DNA of 64,000 bases from Chionoecetes opilio (taxonomy: Eukaryota; Arthropoda; Malacostraca; Decapoda; Majidae), in NCBI GenBank assembly GCA_016584305.1, contig JACEEZ010011690.1, positions 1-64,000 of the forward strand, written 5' to 3'. The notes beneath the pieces were generated by a model. That model did no database searches. It saw nothing but the letters and a program-made list of their open reading frames with translations, and had not been told where the DNA came from. Below, in pieces: positions 21,652 through 34,443 of this stretch (its first letter is position 1; each line of letters starts with the position of its first letter). The translations under genes were made by a program, and so were the position numbers.

Positions 21652-24600
21652 GGGCTTCTTTAACCCCGCCTTTCCCGAAAACCTTTGGGAGTTCGCACGT
21701 TAAAAGCGCTAAACTCTCCCTTTAACCAGCCCCGTTCACTGAGGGAGCCTTTTTGCCAGTTCTGGAGTGTTACTCTCCAAAGGGGTCTAAACATTCTCCT
21801 GAAAAGGGTCAAACCCATTAGGATTCACAAGAGGGCCCCTAAAGATCAAATTGCCATGATTAAAAGGTTGCCAGGTATGGAGGGCGCGGGGGCCCCTTTG
21901 GAGCCCAAAAACCGGAAATAGAAATTTTATGTCAAAATGAAAAATGTTCCTTAAAAATAAGGCCCCCCAATAGAAGAAGCTACATTGCTTAAAAGAACCC
22001 CCCAAAAGGGGTTTTTAAGAATATTTTGGTTAGGGTGGGCCCCCTGCACCACCCCCCCCCAAGCCGCAATGGAAAATTTTCCCAAAATATAAGTGTCCGT
22101 AACTTGGGTCAATGAAAAAGATTGAAAAATGCGATACAAACAACCCCTTAATTAAATTGAAATATACTTTTTTCCCCCTAGCCAAAGCTGCGGGGAGGGA
22201 ACCACAGGGGCCCCTTTTTTAAATAAGAACCCCCAACTTTGGTGTCTTTATAACAGTATGCCGGGGGGGCTAATATTTGTACAAAACAAAGGTTTATGTT
22301 AAACAATAGAAACCCATCCACGTCGGGGCATGCCGGGGGGGTGAACAGAAAAAGGAATTTAACAGTAAAAATAAAAAGTCGGTGTATTACGACAAGTATG
22401 TTCCTGGTTGAACTTTTTTATATTTTTTATGCCAAGGCAATACAGAAGGATTTCCATAGTAATAAGAACAAATAACCCAAAGCATCCACGTCGGAGGCAT
22501 CCCGGGGGAAGGGTTGCCCGGGGAAAAACTTTTAAACGAAGTCAACCGGGGGCAAACGACAAAAGTTCTGGTTGATATTTTTTTTAAAACCAAGGAATAA
22601 AATTTTTATAAAAAAACAAAAAAATATACAGGGTTCCATTACCAGACCCTTTGCCAATAGCTCCCAGAAAATAGATGAAAACATTTCCCCCGGGGTGAAT
22701 TTTTTTGTTTTACAAGTATCCCAAGTAAAAATAAAGCCTACATGAAAATAATTAACTGTGTTTTGGGTTTTTTATTATCAGGTCCCCAAACATTCATCCC
22801 CACATAGTACAAGGTAAATAAGATGAAAGAACCATATTTTCCAATTATTGTCCCAAGGGTTATGATCGAGTTATCACTGATAGTATAAAATAAAGCCCTA
22901 CATGAAAACAAAAAATTAATTTGTTTTTTGGTAAAAATTTATCAGGGTACAACATTCATCGCCACTAGCTAAAAGGAAAAAGATGTAAAAAACATATATC
23001 CACTGTATTGACCCGGGGGGCTATGATCGAAGTTATCATGATATATAATAAAATGACCTACATGAGAAAAAATATAAACTTGTGTTTTGGTGAAAATTTT
23101 ATCGGGTCCCACTCACCCCACAAGCTACAGGAAAATAAGATGTAAAAAAACCATAATCCCACTGATCTGTACCACATGGTCATGACAAAAGTACAGTGAC
23201 TAGTATAAATAAATCCCTACATGAGAAAATAATAGACTTGTGTTTTGGTGACATTTTTTTATCAGGGTCCCACATTCTCCCCACAAAGCAAAAGGTAAAT
23301 AAGATGTAAAAAAACCAAAAACCCATGTATAAAGGGTTATGATGAAGTTACATGCCTAGTATAAATAAATGACCTACATGAGAAATAAATACGTGTTTGG
23401 TCTTATTTATCAGGGTCCCAAAAATTCATCCCCAAAAGCACATGGAAAAATAAGAGTAAAAAAACCAATATACCCTGTTAGTGGTCTATGATCGAAGTTA
23501 TCACTGACTAGTATAAAAAAAAGACCTACATGAAAAAATAATATAACTTGTTTTTTTGGTTCCTTATTTATCGGTAAAAATTCATCGCCACGCACATGGT
23601 AAAAAGATGTAAAGAAGCATATATACCAGTACGTCCCACGGGTCTATGACGAAGTTATCACTGATAGTATAAATAAAGGACCTAATGAGAAAATAATATA
23701 CTTGTGTTTGGTGTCTTTATTTATAGGGTACCCATTCATCGCCACTAGTAAGGTAAATAAGATGTAAAGAACTATATCCCACTGTATCTGTACCACATGG
23801 TCTATGAGGAAAGTTATCACTGACTAGTATAAAAAATGCCCTAATGAGAAAATAAATAATTTGGGTTTTTTGGTGTCAATTTACGGGGACCACATTCACC
23901 GCCACATAGACATGGTAAAAAGATGTAAAGAACCATAATACATGTACTGTACCACAGTGGTCTATGATCAAATTTATCACTGATGTATAAAAAAAGCCCT
24001 ACATGGAAAAAAATTTGACAGCGAGTTTTGCCCTGTCGTTTTCCCAAAAGGGACCCGTGGAACCAAGTTTCCCCCAAAAAAAGTGTATAACTACTCCAAA
24101 ATATTATGGGTTTGGGGAAAAATTGACATGCAAGTAGTGCGTAAAAATAAAGGGGGGCCGTCGGAAGAAACGTTTTCGAAAAAAGCCCTTAATGAGTAAT
24201 AAGCGTAAACTACTCCTAAAATTTTGTCGGATTTTAGCTGAAATTGACATGCAAGTATGCTTTTTAAAATAACGGGGGGCATAGAAAAAAAATTTTTTAT
24301 TTGAACAAACCCTAAATGAGTAATTACGAATGAGTAATTTGGGTGGAAAGTGGTCGCTGTCAGTTCCAGCCGCAAAAAAAACTGAGCCAAAAAACAAAGG
24401 GCCAGAGGCTGGACGTCTAACTTGAATAACTTGTGTTTTTGGGGACACATTTTTCAGGGTACCCCATTTATCGCCCATAGCTTCAAGGTAAATAAGATGT
24501 AAAGAAGCATAATACCACGATCTGTACCACATGGTCTATGACGAAGTTTTCATGAAGTATAAAAATGACTACATGAGAAAAAATAAAATTGGTTTTGGTG

Positions 24601-26401
24601 ACAATTTATCAGGGTACCACATTCCCGCCCCAAAAGCTACAGGGAAAAAATGTAAAAAACCTTTTAAACACGTATAGTGTCATACGAAGTTATCACTGAA
24701 GTATAAAAAAAAGACCCACATGAGAAAAAAATATAACTTGTGTTTTGGGACATTATTTACCCCCCCCCCCCAAAACCACATCCCCCATAGCTACAAAGGA
24801 AATAAGATGTAAAGAACATATATAACACTGTATCTTTACCCCAGTGGTCTATGATCGAAGTTATACTGATAGATAAATAAATGACCACATGAGAAAAAAT
24901 ATACTTGTGTTTTTGGTTTCCTTTTTTATCAGGGTACCCCATTCATCGCCACATAGCTACAAGGTAAATAAGATGTAAAGAACCCTAAAACCCCTGTATC
25001 TGACCCCAGTGGTCTTGATCAAGTTATCAGATAGTTAAATAAATGACCCACATGAGAAAATAAATAAAATTTTGGGTTTTTGGTAAAAATATTTTTTGGG
25101 TACCCATTCATCGCCCCAAAAGCTACAGGTAAAATAAGATGTAAAAAAAAACCTATATCCCCCCTTATTGTACCACAGTGGTCTAGATCGAAGTTTTCAC
25201 TGAAGTATAAAAAAGACCTACATGAGAAAATAAATACTTTGTTTTGGTCCTATTTTTAGGGTACCCATTTATCGCCACATAGCTACAAGGTAAAAAAAGA
25301 TGAAAAAACCATATTACCCCTGTATCTGTACCACAGTGGTCTATGATCGAAGTTATATGACCAGTATAAATAAATACCCACATGAGAAAATAAAATACTT
25401 GTGTTTGGTTTCCTTTTTTATAGGGACCAAATAATGCCGGTAAAAAGATTTAAAAAGTTTCCCTTTTTGACCAGTGGGGGCTTTTTATGAATTTTAATGA
25501 CAGTAAATAAATTACCACGAGGAAAAAAAAAAAACTTGTTTTTGGTTTAAATTTATCAGGGGAAACCCAAAATATCGCCCCGTAAAAAACTTAAAAAAAG
25601 GTGCCCCCGCGATGGAGAGGGGCCGGAACCTTTACTGGCAAACCCCTTTGTTTCCCCCACACCGCCAACCCATTTTCCCCCCGGCAGGTTCCCTTCGCTT
25701 TTCCCCCGCGTCGTTCGGGAAAATTGAGTCGAGACACCAGGGAATATCAACCTGGGCCCTGCACCCTTCAGAGGTGGTTTTTCACCCCGCTAGTCTCGGA
25801 AAGGTAAAAGGGTGGAAATCAGGTTGTTGACGAAAACTCCTCTCAAGGGCCCCCAACACTCCTCCCAATCCATTAACGCGTCCCGGGTCAAACCCTTCAG
25901 GCATTTTTTACCACAAAGGGGGGCTTTGCGGGGGATTATTAATTCACGAGGCGACCAAAAAAGAGCCTTTATCCACCTAGGCCCGCTTTTAAAAGGCGGG
26001 CCAGGGTTTCCCCGGGCCCCCGGCGCATTTTTCCCCCCCGATGGCCCGAAGAAACTTTAAGTGGTGAAAGACCTCCTCTTCGACGCCGATTCCCCCACCT
26101 CCAAAATTTTTTCACAAGATGCTCATAGTTCGGTACGGGTTCCCCCCTTAACAAGGACAACTTTGTGGTCGCCCGCTAGGGACCCGGGTTTTCCCCCCAG
26201 CTGAGGGGCGTGGCCGCGGATGAGGGCCAGAGTCAGGCCTCCGGGACTTCGGGGCCTCCCCCTAACTCATGGGGCCGGTGAACCGCTTCAAGCACCCAAA
26301 AGGTCGCCCAAAAAATCCCCCCCCTGGGCCCGAAAGCATTTTTTGGACCCGATCCGACGAGGGCCCAGTCGGGAAGCCGGCCTGTGGGGGTTCGCCCGAA
26401 G

Positions 26402-26442
<41 letters not shown>

Positions 26443-26612
26443 GGAGGCCACAACCCCTTTCCAAGGAAGGTCCCCCCCCCCTTTTGGGGGGTTCCCCCCC
26501 TCCCCAAAGCCCCCAAAATTTCCCCCAACCCCCCAGGATCCCCCCCCCGGACCCTTCCCAAACCCCCCCCCTCGATTTTCCCCCCCAAAACACCCCAAAA
26601 AACGCCAGTAAN
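21650..26612. other. Low-quality counterpart of 28700-33985
   Basis: The order of blocks copies 28700-33985: end of protease, inverted-repeat element end (around 21850), ~171-bp satellite (22700-25550, with the 400-bp inserted block at 24010-24420), and the RT segment (25600-26350). Bases are missing or replaced by homopolymers every 10-20 positions. The open frames in 25556-26678, including the proline/glycine-rich ones across the C run, are artefacts. Confidence 0.75.
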
Positions 26613-27060
26613 CTGCCTTTCCCGGGGCTTAAAAAGGGGAGATTAAACACGACGGTATGTATAGCATCATATTTCTAGATGCAAGAAAGACCTACAAGCA
26701 GCAAATTAAAGTTATTGTATCTCTACACAAGGCAGAGAGGCCAGTGGAAGAAATATCAAGGATTGTGGATGTTACGAGGAGATGTGTGCATAAGTGGGTG
26801 GAAAGTTTCACCGTGGGTTGCACCGTCGCAACAGCCGCGACACCAGAACATTATAAGTGGCCAGGGCGAGGATGTAAAACATCAGCAAGCACCCTAAATG
26901 TCATGAAACGTCAAGTGGATGCCCATCCTCAATTAAGAGCAAGAAAAATATTGCGATATGACTTTTACATCCCCCGTCCTGGCCACTTATAATGTTCTGG
27001 TTCCGTTTTCTCACTCGCTACGGGACCACGAGGCTAAGGGTGCTCGGGACCACCCTTAAT
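26613..27060 (+). mobile_element. Tc1/mariner-like fragment (second version)
   Basis: Starting right after the N at 26612, this repeats 19600-20020 almost exactly, including the HTH (26690-26860), the GRGCKTSAS hook, RQVDAHPQLRA and the internal inverted repeat. It lacks the 5' end seen at 19340, consistent with a contig start. Confidence 0.75.
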
Positions 27061-27764
27061 TCCCTAAGGAGTGAAATTTGAAGCGACAAGACATCAACAA
27101 ACAATAAATTACAAGTTGTATCACTATATTTTATGTTTATTGTGTATTATAGAGCCATTTAAATGCTTGCCTGTTTGAAATGTGATGTGTTTATTGCGTC
27201 ATTGACTCCATATATATCATATTTAACATACAATACCTATACTTGTAATAGATTCATATTAGGGCAAACCTAATATATTAAATATATATATCGGTCGACT
27301 TCTTGAATCAAAACGTATAGTTCATCATACAAGTTTGGCCGCTACGGCTATAATGATGCGGTCGGTGGTGGTGGTATCAACAACTGAACTGAACTGAACT
27401 GGTATCAAATGTCTGACGTACAAACGCACGTACACACACAAGCAAGGACATTATAAAGTTATACTATCCTTGCACAGAAGTGTCACGTGTCTCAAGAGTG
27501 AGGTATCTTGTCTGACCTAAAGAGCGAACGCGCAGTTCTCATCCATTATAACAGAGGACCGCCGTGGCCACGAATACGGCAGGGAGGTACGGAGCGGGCC
27601 AGCAGTGGCCTATAGATACTAATTTCGGGCACGCAGGACTCGAACCTATGATCAGCGCATTAAGGTATACCCTGGGTACGTCTCTATAGTATTCAGCAGG
27701 AAAATATTATGCTGAAAGGCTAATATGGCGGCTATGTATTATCGTAACATTCTGGCGGTGTTGT

Positions 27765-27961
27765 GCTAAAATTGGCCCTATTTCGGAAATCGTCCGATCT
27801 TAGTTCAACACAGGCAAACATAGTTTTTAGGTTTGTGTTAAGTTATGTTTAGGTCTGGTTTAGCTTAGGTAAGGTTTATGATAGGTTTGTGTTAAGTTTT
27901 GTAGAGTTATTTAGGTTAAATAAGCGTCCGCGGGACGATTTCCGAAATGGACGATTTTAGC
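27765..27961. mobile_element. ~197-bp MITE (second version)
   Basis: Same element as 20702-20898, with the same TIRs. It differs by single-base indels only. Confidence 0.6.
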
Positions 27962-28047
27962 AAAAAACGGCATTTGAAGTCTTTAAATTTATTTATCGGG
28001 CTCCCTGACAGCTGAGAGCATGATGATTGGCTAGATAAAGCCGCGTC

Positions 28048-28943
28048 ATGCGAGGCGCTGCTCTTTTGATTGGTCAGCAGAATTTCCCCACACAAATCCC
28101 TAGAATATCCCTAATTATTCCCCACCCAGAGACCACCGATAACCGTACGGAGTGGACTGCTCGATACGAGCATCTCCCTCAGCCCACCCTCGTAAGGTTA
28201 TTGTATCCATACACTCGTAAGTTGTCCCTTACGAGGGATTTTCGAGCATCCCTGCCAGGACTGGCCACTACGATAGGTTCTGCCGCAACACGCCTAGTCA
28301 CGATGGCCAGGGTGGCGCTTTTAAACGCTGGTCGCGCATCACCCCCCCCCCCCCCCCCCATGGCGTAAATACAGCAACTGTCGTAGTCTAACAGATGTCT
28401 CACCTTCCAGCGCCATGACTCCCACCCCGGTCTGCGTCCACCTGGTGCACGGCGAGTCCACTTCAAGGCTCCAGATGTTACCAGACACAGGCGCCGACGT
28501 CACTGTCATCGGCACGAGACACCTGCAAATGCTTCACATCCCCTCAGCAGCCTACAGCCTCTACCGTCCATACTACGCTGACAGCGGATGGGTCAGTAAT
28601 GACACCTGCTGTGGGATGTTTTTACGCTACTTTACGGCTCCACGGGAAATCTTGTACCGCCAAGATACAGGTGCACGAGGGTATTCAAACGCCCCTCCTG
28701 TCCTACGGCCACTGCATGGAGCTGGCTATCATTTCACCTGCCTTCCCGAAACCACTATTGGAGGTCAAGCACGTTAACAGATGCGCTGAGATGACTCTCC
28801 CTCCTACCACGTCCCCGTCAGCTGCACGGGAGCACTTTCTGCGCGAGTTCTCGGACGTGTTACTCTCCAAGGCCGATCTCAAACAGTCTCCTCTGAAACC
28901 CATGGTGGGCAAACCCATGAGGATTCACGTGAAGGAGGGAGCC
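28048..28943 (+). pseudogene. Gypsy-2 gag end, protease and RT start (second version)
   Basis: The protease site LPDTGADVTVI lies at about 28470-28510. A missing C near 28540 shifts the frame relative to 21136-21651. Reading on, the frame at 28599-28943 carries MTPAVGCFYATLRLHGK, HCMELAIISPAFP, then FSDVLLSKADLKQSP and GKPMRIHVKEGA. That is the standard lead-in to a Gypsy RT domain, which resumes after the insertion at 33158. Confidence 0.75.
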
Positions 28944-29459
28944 GGTGTGACGATACAAAGGGTTGCCATGATAAAAGGTTGCCAGGCCCCTACTGCGCAT
29001 GCGCGGTGGCGTGAGAGACCAAATATATCAGGTAAATAGAAATATCGTCTAAAATCAGTTAAACAATGTTATCCTTCACCAAATGAGGCATCCCACAATA
29101 AAAGAATGCCTCATCTATTGCTGTCATCAAGATACTCGCCCAACAGTGTTGTTTACATGAGATATTTTGGTTAGTGTTGCTGCCTGGCCCGTTCTCGCAC
29201 CGACCACCGCCCCAAGCCAGCAATATGGCAAATTATGTCATAAATGATAAGTGTCCGTACACTATAAGGCTGTCCATGATAGAAGAAGACTTGAACAATC
29301 GCTGTATACCAGACACAAGCCCAGTGGTTAGATATATATGAACATATACGGGTGTTTTGGTGCACCTAGCACAAGCTGCAAGGGACGAGGACACCATGGC
29401 AGGTTTGTGCTCCTGTTTGTAATAATACAGTACGTTCCCTGCTTTAACTTGGTCGACAT

Positions 29460-29930
29460 TGAATAATCAGTATTGCACAGGTGGGCTAAGTATTGTACAA
29501 AACAACGCGTTATTATGTGTAAATCATATCATGTTCACCCATCCACTGGGAGGCATGCGCGGGAAGGGTGACACAGAAAAGATGCATATTTAACGTAAGA
29601 ATACAACGTCTGGTGTCATTATCGACAATTGATGTATCATGGTTGACTATTATATATGTATTAGTGCAAGGCAATACAGAATGGTTTTCCATAGTAATAA
29701 GAACAAATCAGCAAGCATCCACGTCGGAGGCATGCGGGGGAAGGGTGACACAGAAAAAGACATATTTAACAGTAAGAATACAACGTCTGTGTGTCATTAT
29801 CGACAAGTATGTTCCTGGTTGACTACTTTATATATTGTATTAGTTGCCAAGGCAATACAGAATGGATTTCCATAGTAATAAGAACAAATAAGCCAGGCAT
29901 CCACGTCGGAGGCATGCCCGGTGTAAGCGA
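29460..29930 (+). repeat. ~180-bp internal repeats of the inverted-repeat element
   Basis: Three partial units share 'atccacgtcggaggcatg', 'gggtgacacagaaaa', 'acgtctg.gtgtcattatcg' and 'caatacagaatgg'. They lie between the left terminus and the satellite. Confidence 0.6.
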
Positions 29931-30009
29931 TCTGACCAGCTACCCTTCCCGAGTAGTACACTGCACAAATGCACTGAAACACTGCTCCCTGGGTGAATAT
30001 TTTGTTTGA

Positions 30010-33000
30010 CAATGTATACCAATTGTATAATAAGACCTACATGAAAAATAATATAACATGTGTTTTGGTTTCCTTATTTATCACCCGTACCACTTTCATC
30101 GCCACATAGCTACAAGGTAAATACGATGTAAAGAACCATTATTTCCACTTGTTCTGTACCACAGTGGTCTATGATCGAAGTTATCACTGCATGTATAAAT
30201 AAATGACCTACATGAAAAATAATATAACTTGTGTTTTGGTGAAAATTTATCAGGGTACAACATTCATCGCCACATAGCTACAAGGTAAATAAGATGTAAA
30301 GAAGCATATATACCACTGTATCTGTACCACATTGGTCTATGATCGAAGTTATCACTGACTAGTATAAATAAATGACCTACATGAGAAAATAATATAACTT
30401 GTGTTTTGGTGACACTATTTATCAGGGTACCACATCATCGCCACATAGCTACATGGTAAATAAGATGTAAAGAACCATATATACCACTGTATCTGTACCA
30501 CAGTGGTCTATGATCGAAGCTATCAGTGACTAGTATAAATAAATGACCTACATGAGAAAATAATATGAACTTGTGTTTTGGTGACACTATTTATCAGGGT
30601 ACCACATCATCGCCACAAAGCTACAAGGTAAATAAGATGTAAAGAACCATATATACCACTGTATCTGTACCACAGTGGTCTATGATCGAAGTTATCAGTG
30701 ACTAGTATAAATAAATTACCTACATGAGAAAATAATATGACTTGTGTTTTGGTGACATTATTTATCAGGGTACCACATTCATCGCCACAAGCTACATGGT
30801 AAATAAGATGTAAAGAACCATATATACCACTGTATAGTGGTCTATGATCGAAGTTATCACTGACTAGTATAAATAAATGACCTACATGAGAAAATAATAT
30901 AACATGTGTTTTGGTTTCCTTATTTATCAGAGTACCAAATTCATCGCCACAGCTACATGGTAAATAAGATGTAAAGAAGCATATATACCACTGTATCTGT
31001 ACCACAGTGGTCTATGATCGAAGTTATCACTGACTAGTATAAATAAATGACCTACATGAGAAAATAATATAACTTGTGTTTTGGTGTCATTATTTATCAG
31101 GGTACCACATTCATCGCCACATAGCTACATGGTAAATAAGATGTAAAGAAGCATATATACCACTGTATCTGTACCACAGTGGTCTATGATCGAAGTTATC
31201 ACTGACTAGTATAAATAAATGACCTACATGAGAAAATAATATAACTTGTGTTTTGGTGTCATTATTTATCAGGGTACCACATCATCGCCACATAGCTACA
31301 TGGTAAATAAGATGTAAGAACCATATATACCACTGTATCTGTACCACAGTGGTCTATGATCGAAGTTATCACTGACTAGTATAAATAAATGACCTACATG
31401 AGAAAATAATATAACTTGTGTTTTGGTGTCATTATTTATCAGGGTACCACATTCACCGCCACATAGCTACATGGTAAATAAGATGTAAAGAACCATATAT
31501 ACCACTGTATCTGTACCACAGTGGTCTATGATCGAAGTTATCACTGACTAGTTAAAATAAATGACCTACATGAGAAAATAATTTACAGCGAGCTTTGCTC
31601 GCTGTCGCTTACCAATAAGACCCGTGGAACCAAGTTTCCGCCAAAAAGTGTATAACTACTCCTAAATATTATCGGATGAGCTGAAATTTGACATGCAAGT
31701 AGTGCTGTCAAAATCAATGGGGGCCTTGGGAAGAAACGTTTTTCGTCAAAAACAAGCCCTTAATGAGTAATAAGCGTAAATTTAACTCCTAATTATTGTC
31801 GGATTGAGCTGAAATCGACCATGCAAGTAGTGCTTTCAAAATCAACGTGGGTTAGTGAACAAACTTTTGCATAGAACAAGCCCTAAATGAGTAATTACAA
31901 TAATGAGTTAAGGCTGGAAACGGGCTCGCTGTCACGTCCAGCCGCAAGAACTGAGCCAAAAGCAAGGGCCAGAGTGGACGTATTAATTTGATATAACTTG
32001 TGTTTTGGTGACACTATTTAATCAGGGTACCACTTTCATCGCCACATAGCTACAAGGTAAATAAGATGTAAAGAAGCATATATACCACTGTACTGTACCA
32101 CAGGTCTATAAATCGAGTTATCACTGACTAGTATAAAGAAATGACCTACATGAGAAAATAATATAACTTGTGTTTTGGTGACATTATTTATCAGGGTACC
32201 ACATTCATCGCCACATAGCTACAAGGTAAATAAGATGTAAAGAACCATATATAACACTGTATCTGTACCACAGTGGTCTATGATCGAAGTTATCACTGAC
32301 TAGTATAAATAAATGACCTACATGAGAAAATAATATGACTTGTGTTTTGGTTTCCTTATTTATCAGGGTACCACATTCATCGCCACATAGCTACAAGGTA
32401 AATAAGATGTAAAGAAGCATATATACCACTGTATCTGTACCACAGTGGTCTATGATCGAAGTATGACTGACTAGTATAAATAAATGACCTACATGAGAAA
32501 AAAATATAACTTGTGTTTTGGTAACACTATTTATCAGGGTACCACATTCATCGCCACATAGCTACATGGTAAATAAGATGTAAAGAACCATATATACCAC
32601 TGTATCTGTACCACAGTGGTCTATGATCGAAGTTATCACTGACTAGTATAAATAAATGACCTACATGAGAAAATAAATACTTGTGTTTTGGTGACTCTAT
32701 TTATCAGGGTACCACATTCATCGCCACATAGCTACAAGGTAAATAAGATGTAAAGAAACCATATATACCACTGTATCTGTACCACAGTGGTCTATGATCG
32801 AAGTTATCACTGACCAGTATAAATAAATGACCTACATGAGAAAATAATATGACTTGTGTTTTGGTTTCCTATTTATGAGGGTACCACATTCATCGCCACA
32901 TAGCTACATGGTAAATAAGATGTAAAGAACATATATACCACGTATCTGTACCACAGTGGTCTATGATCGAAGTTATCACTGACTAGTATAGATAAATTAC

Positions 33001-33050
33001 CTACATGAGAAAATAAATACTTGTGTTTTGGTGACACTATTTATCAGGAG
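30010..33050 (+). repeat. ~171-bp tandem satellite
   Basis: The motif 'ttgtgttttggt' recurs at about 30230, 30400, 30572, 30743, 30905, 31075, 31247 and 31417, and again from 32000 onward, giving a unit of about 170-172 bp. About 15 units are visible, some with small deletions. A ~400-bp unrelated block (31584-31985) interrupts the array. Each unit carries 'taccacagtggtctatgatc'. The open frames inside are repeats of non-coding sequence. Confidence 0.9.
31584..31985. repeat. Block inserted in the satellite array
   Basis: It starts 'tttacagcgagctttgctcg' and includes two ~110-bp related halves, both with 'taatgagtaata', 'gtcggat.gagctgaaat' and 'catgcaagtagtgct'. It ends near 'ggccagagtggacg'. 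The same block sits at 24010-24420. Nature unknown. Confidence 0.55.
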
Positions 33051-33157
33051 ACCAAATATATCGCCGTAACAACGATAAATAAGGTTGCCCTTTTCTGCGC
33101 ATGCGCAGTAGGGGCCTGGCAACCCTTTATCATGGCAACCCTTTGTATCGTCACACC

Positions 33158-33852
33158 GTACCATACCCATTCACACACCGAGGCAGGTTCCCTTCGCTTT
33201 CCAGCGTCAAGTTCAGGAGGAATTTGAGTCGATGACACGTCAGGGAATCATCAAGCCTGCCGGTGACGACCCTTCAGAGTGGTGTCACCCGCTAGTCGTC
33301 GTAGCTAAGGATAAAGGCGTGAGAATCACGGTTGACTTGACGAAACTCAACTCTCAAGTGGCCCGCCCAACACATCCTGCCCCAACTCCATTCACCGCTG
33401 TCCGCAGTGTCAACCCGTCAGCGCGATTTTTCACCACAGCGGACGTCTTGTGCGGGTATTGGCAGTTGGAATTACACGAGGACGACCAACACCTGACGAC
33501 CTTTATCACACCATACGGCCGCTTTCAACACTGCAGAGGTCCCATGGGTTTCTCGGCTACCGGCGACGCTTACTGTCTCCGCGGCGACCTGGCCCTGCAG
33601 GGTGTAGATAACTGCGTTAAGGTGGTTGACGACATTCTCCTCTTCGACGACGACTTCCCCACACACCTCCAACGTATTCACCAGATGCTCACTAGATGTC
33701 GCAAGTACGGGATCACACTTAACAAGGACAACTTTGTGGTCGCCGCGCCTAGTGTGAGCTTCTGCGGGTATAACCTCTCAGCTGAGGGCGTGGCCGCGGA
33801 TGAGGACAGAGTCAGTGCCATCCGGGACTTCGGGACTCCCGCTAACTCATAG
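33158..33852 (+). CDS. Gypsy-2 reverse transcriptase
   Basis: The frame carries HTPRQVPFAF, then MTRQGIIKPAGDDPSEWCHP, VVVAKDKGVRITVDLTKLN, TTADVLCGYWQLEL, TPYGRFQHCRGPMGF, the catalytic VVDDILLFDDD (about 33625) and FCGYNLSAEG. These are Ty3/Gypsy RT motifs. The listed 206-codon frame begins at an internal Met (33232); the true frame is continuous with the protease before the 28944-33157 insertion. It ends at a stop at 33850 caused by a small deletion just before GLVNQL of the thumb region. Confidence 0.85.
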
Positions 33853-34443
33853 GCCTGGTGAACCAGCTGTCAGAGTTCACCCCAGCCATCGCCGCTGCCG
33901 CCCAACCACTCCGCCCCCTGATGAGCCCGAAAAGAACATTTACTTGGACACCTGATCACGACGAGGCCTTCAGTCGTGTCAAGACGGCGCTGCTTCGACC
34001 GCCGATTCTCGCTCACTTTGACCCAGCATTTCCGGTTATTCTTCAAAGTGACGCCTCTCGCCTCTACGGGCTTGGTTACGCCCTGCTGCAAGACCATGGC
34101 CAGGGACGCACATGCCTCGTTCAGTGTGGCTCAAGATTCCTCGCTGACGCCGAGACCCGGTACGCCACCATTGAACTTGAGCTGCTCGCCGCCGCCTGGG
34201 CCATGTCGAAGTGCAGGCCTTACTTGATAGGCCTACAGAGCTTCACGTTGATGACGGACCACCGACCCCTGATCCCGATTCTCAACCACTACACCTTGGA
34301 CGCGGTTGAGAACCCTCGCCTCCAACGCCTCAAGGAGAAGGTTTCGCCCTACCTATTTACGGCCGTGTGGCGTGCTGGGAAGCAGCTCTGCATCCCCGAT
34401 GCCCTGTCACGAGCCCAGTTAGCCGCCCACGCCAGAGGACGAG
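33853..34443 (+). CDS. Gypsy-2 RT thumb and RNase H
   Basis: The frame begins LVNQLSEFTPAIA and LRPLMSPKRTFTWTPDHDEAF (RT thumb/connection). RNase H follows: ILQSDASRLYGLGYALLQ (catalytic D), then ATIELELLAAAWAM (catalytic E) and LMTDHRPLIPILN (catalytic D), ending at the IPDALSRAQ motif near 34400. It is shifted relative to the RT frame. RNase H would remove the RNA template during cDNA synthesis. Confidence 0.85.

Larger units (their letters stand above)
28944..33157. mobile_element. 4.2-kb inverted-repeat element filled with satellite, inside Gypsy-2
   Basis: The left end GGTGTGACGATACAAAGGGT through CTGCGCATGCGC (28944-29004) is repeated inverted at 33097-33157. Outside these ends the Gypsy-2 coding sequence joins up: KEGA before, then VPY and HTPRQVPFAFQ after. 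The interior has three ~180-bp repeats (29460-29920), a block shared with 57815-58235, and about 15 units of a ~171-bp satellite. No transposase is visible. Target duplication is at most CG or CCG. A first version is present in poor quality at about 21830-25600. Confidence 0.7.

Noticed and set aside
25556..26678. Proline- and glycine-rich open frames up to 152 codons
   Set aside because: They cross a ~40-base C run and error-laden sequence ending at an N; the clean counterpart at 33200-33985 encodes Gypsy RT instead.
30607..31005. 132-codon minus-strand frame with repeated FSHVG..FILVSDNFDHRPL
   Set aside because: The repetition follows the ~171-bp satellite unit; no known protein and indels between units break it.
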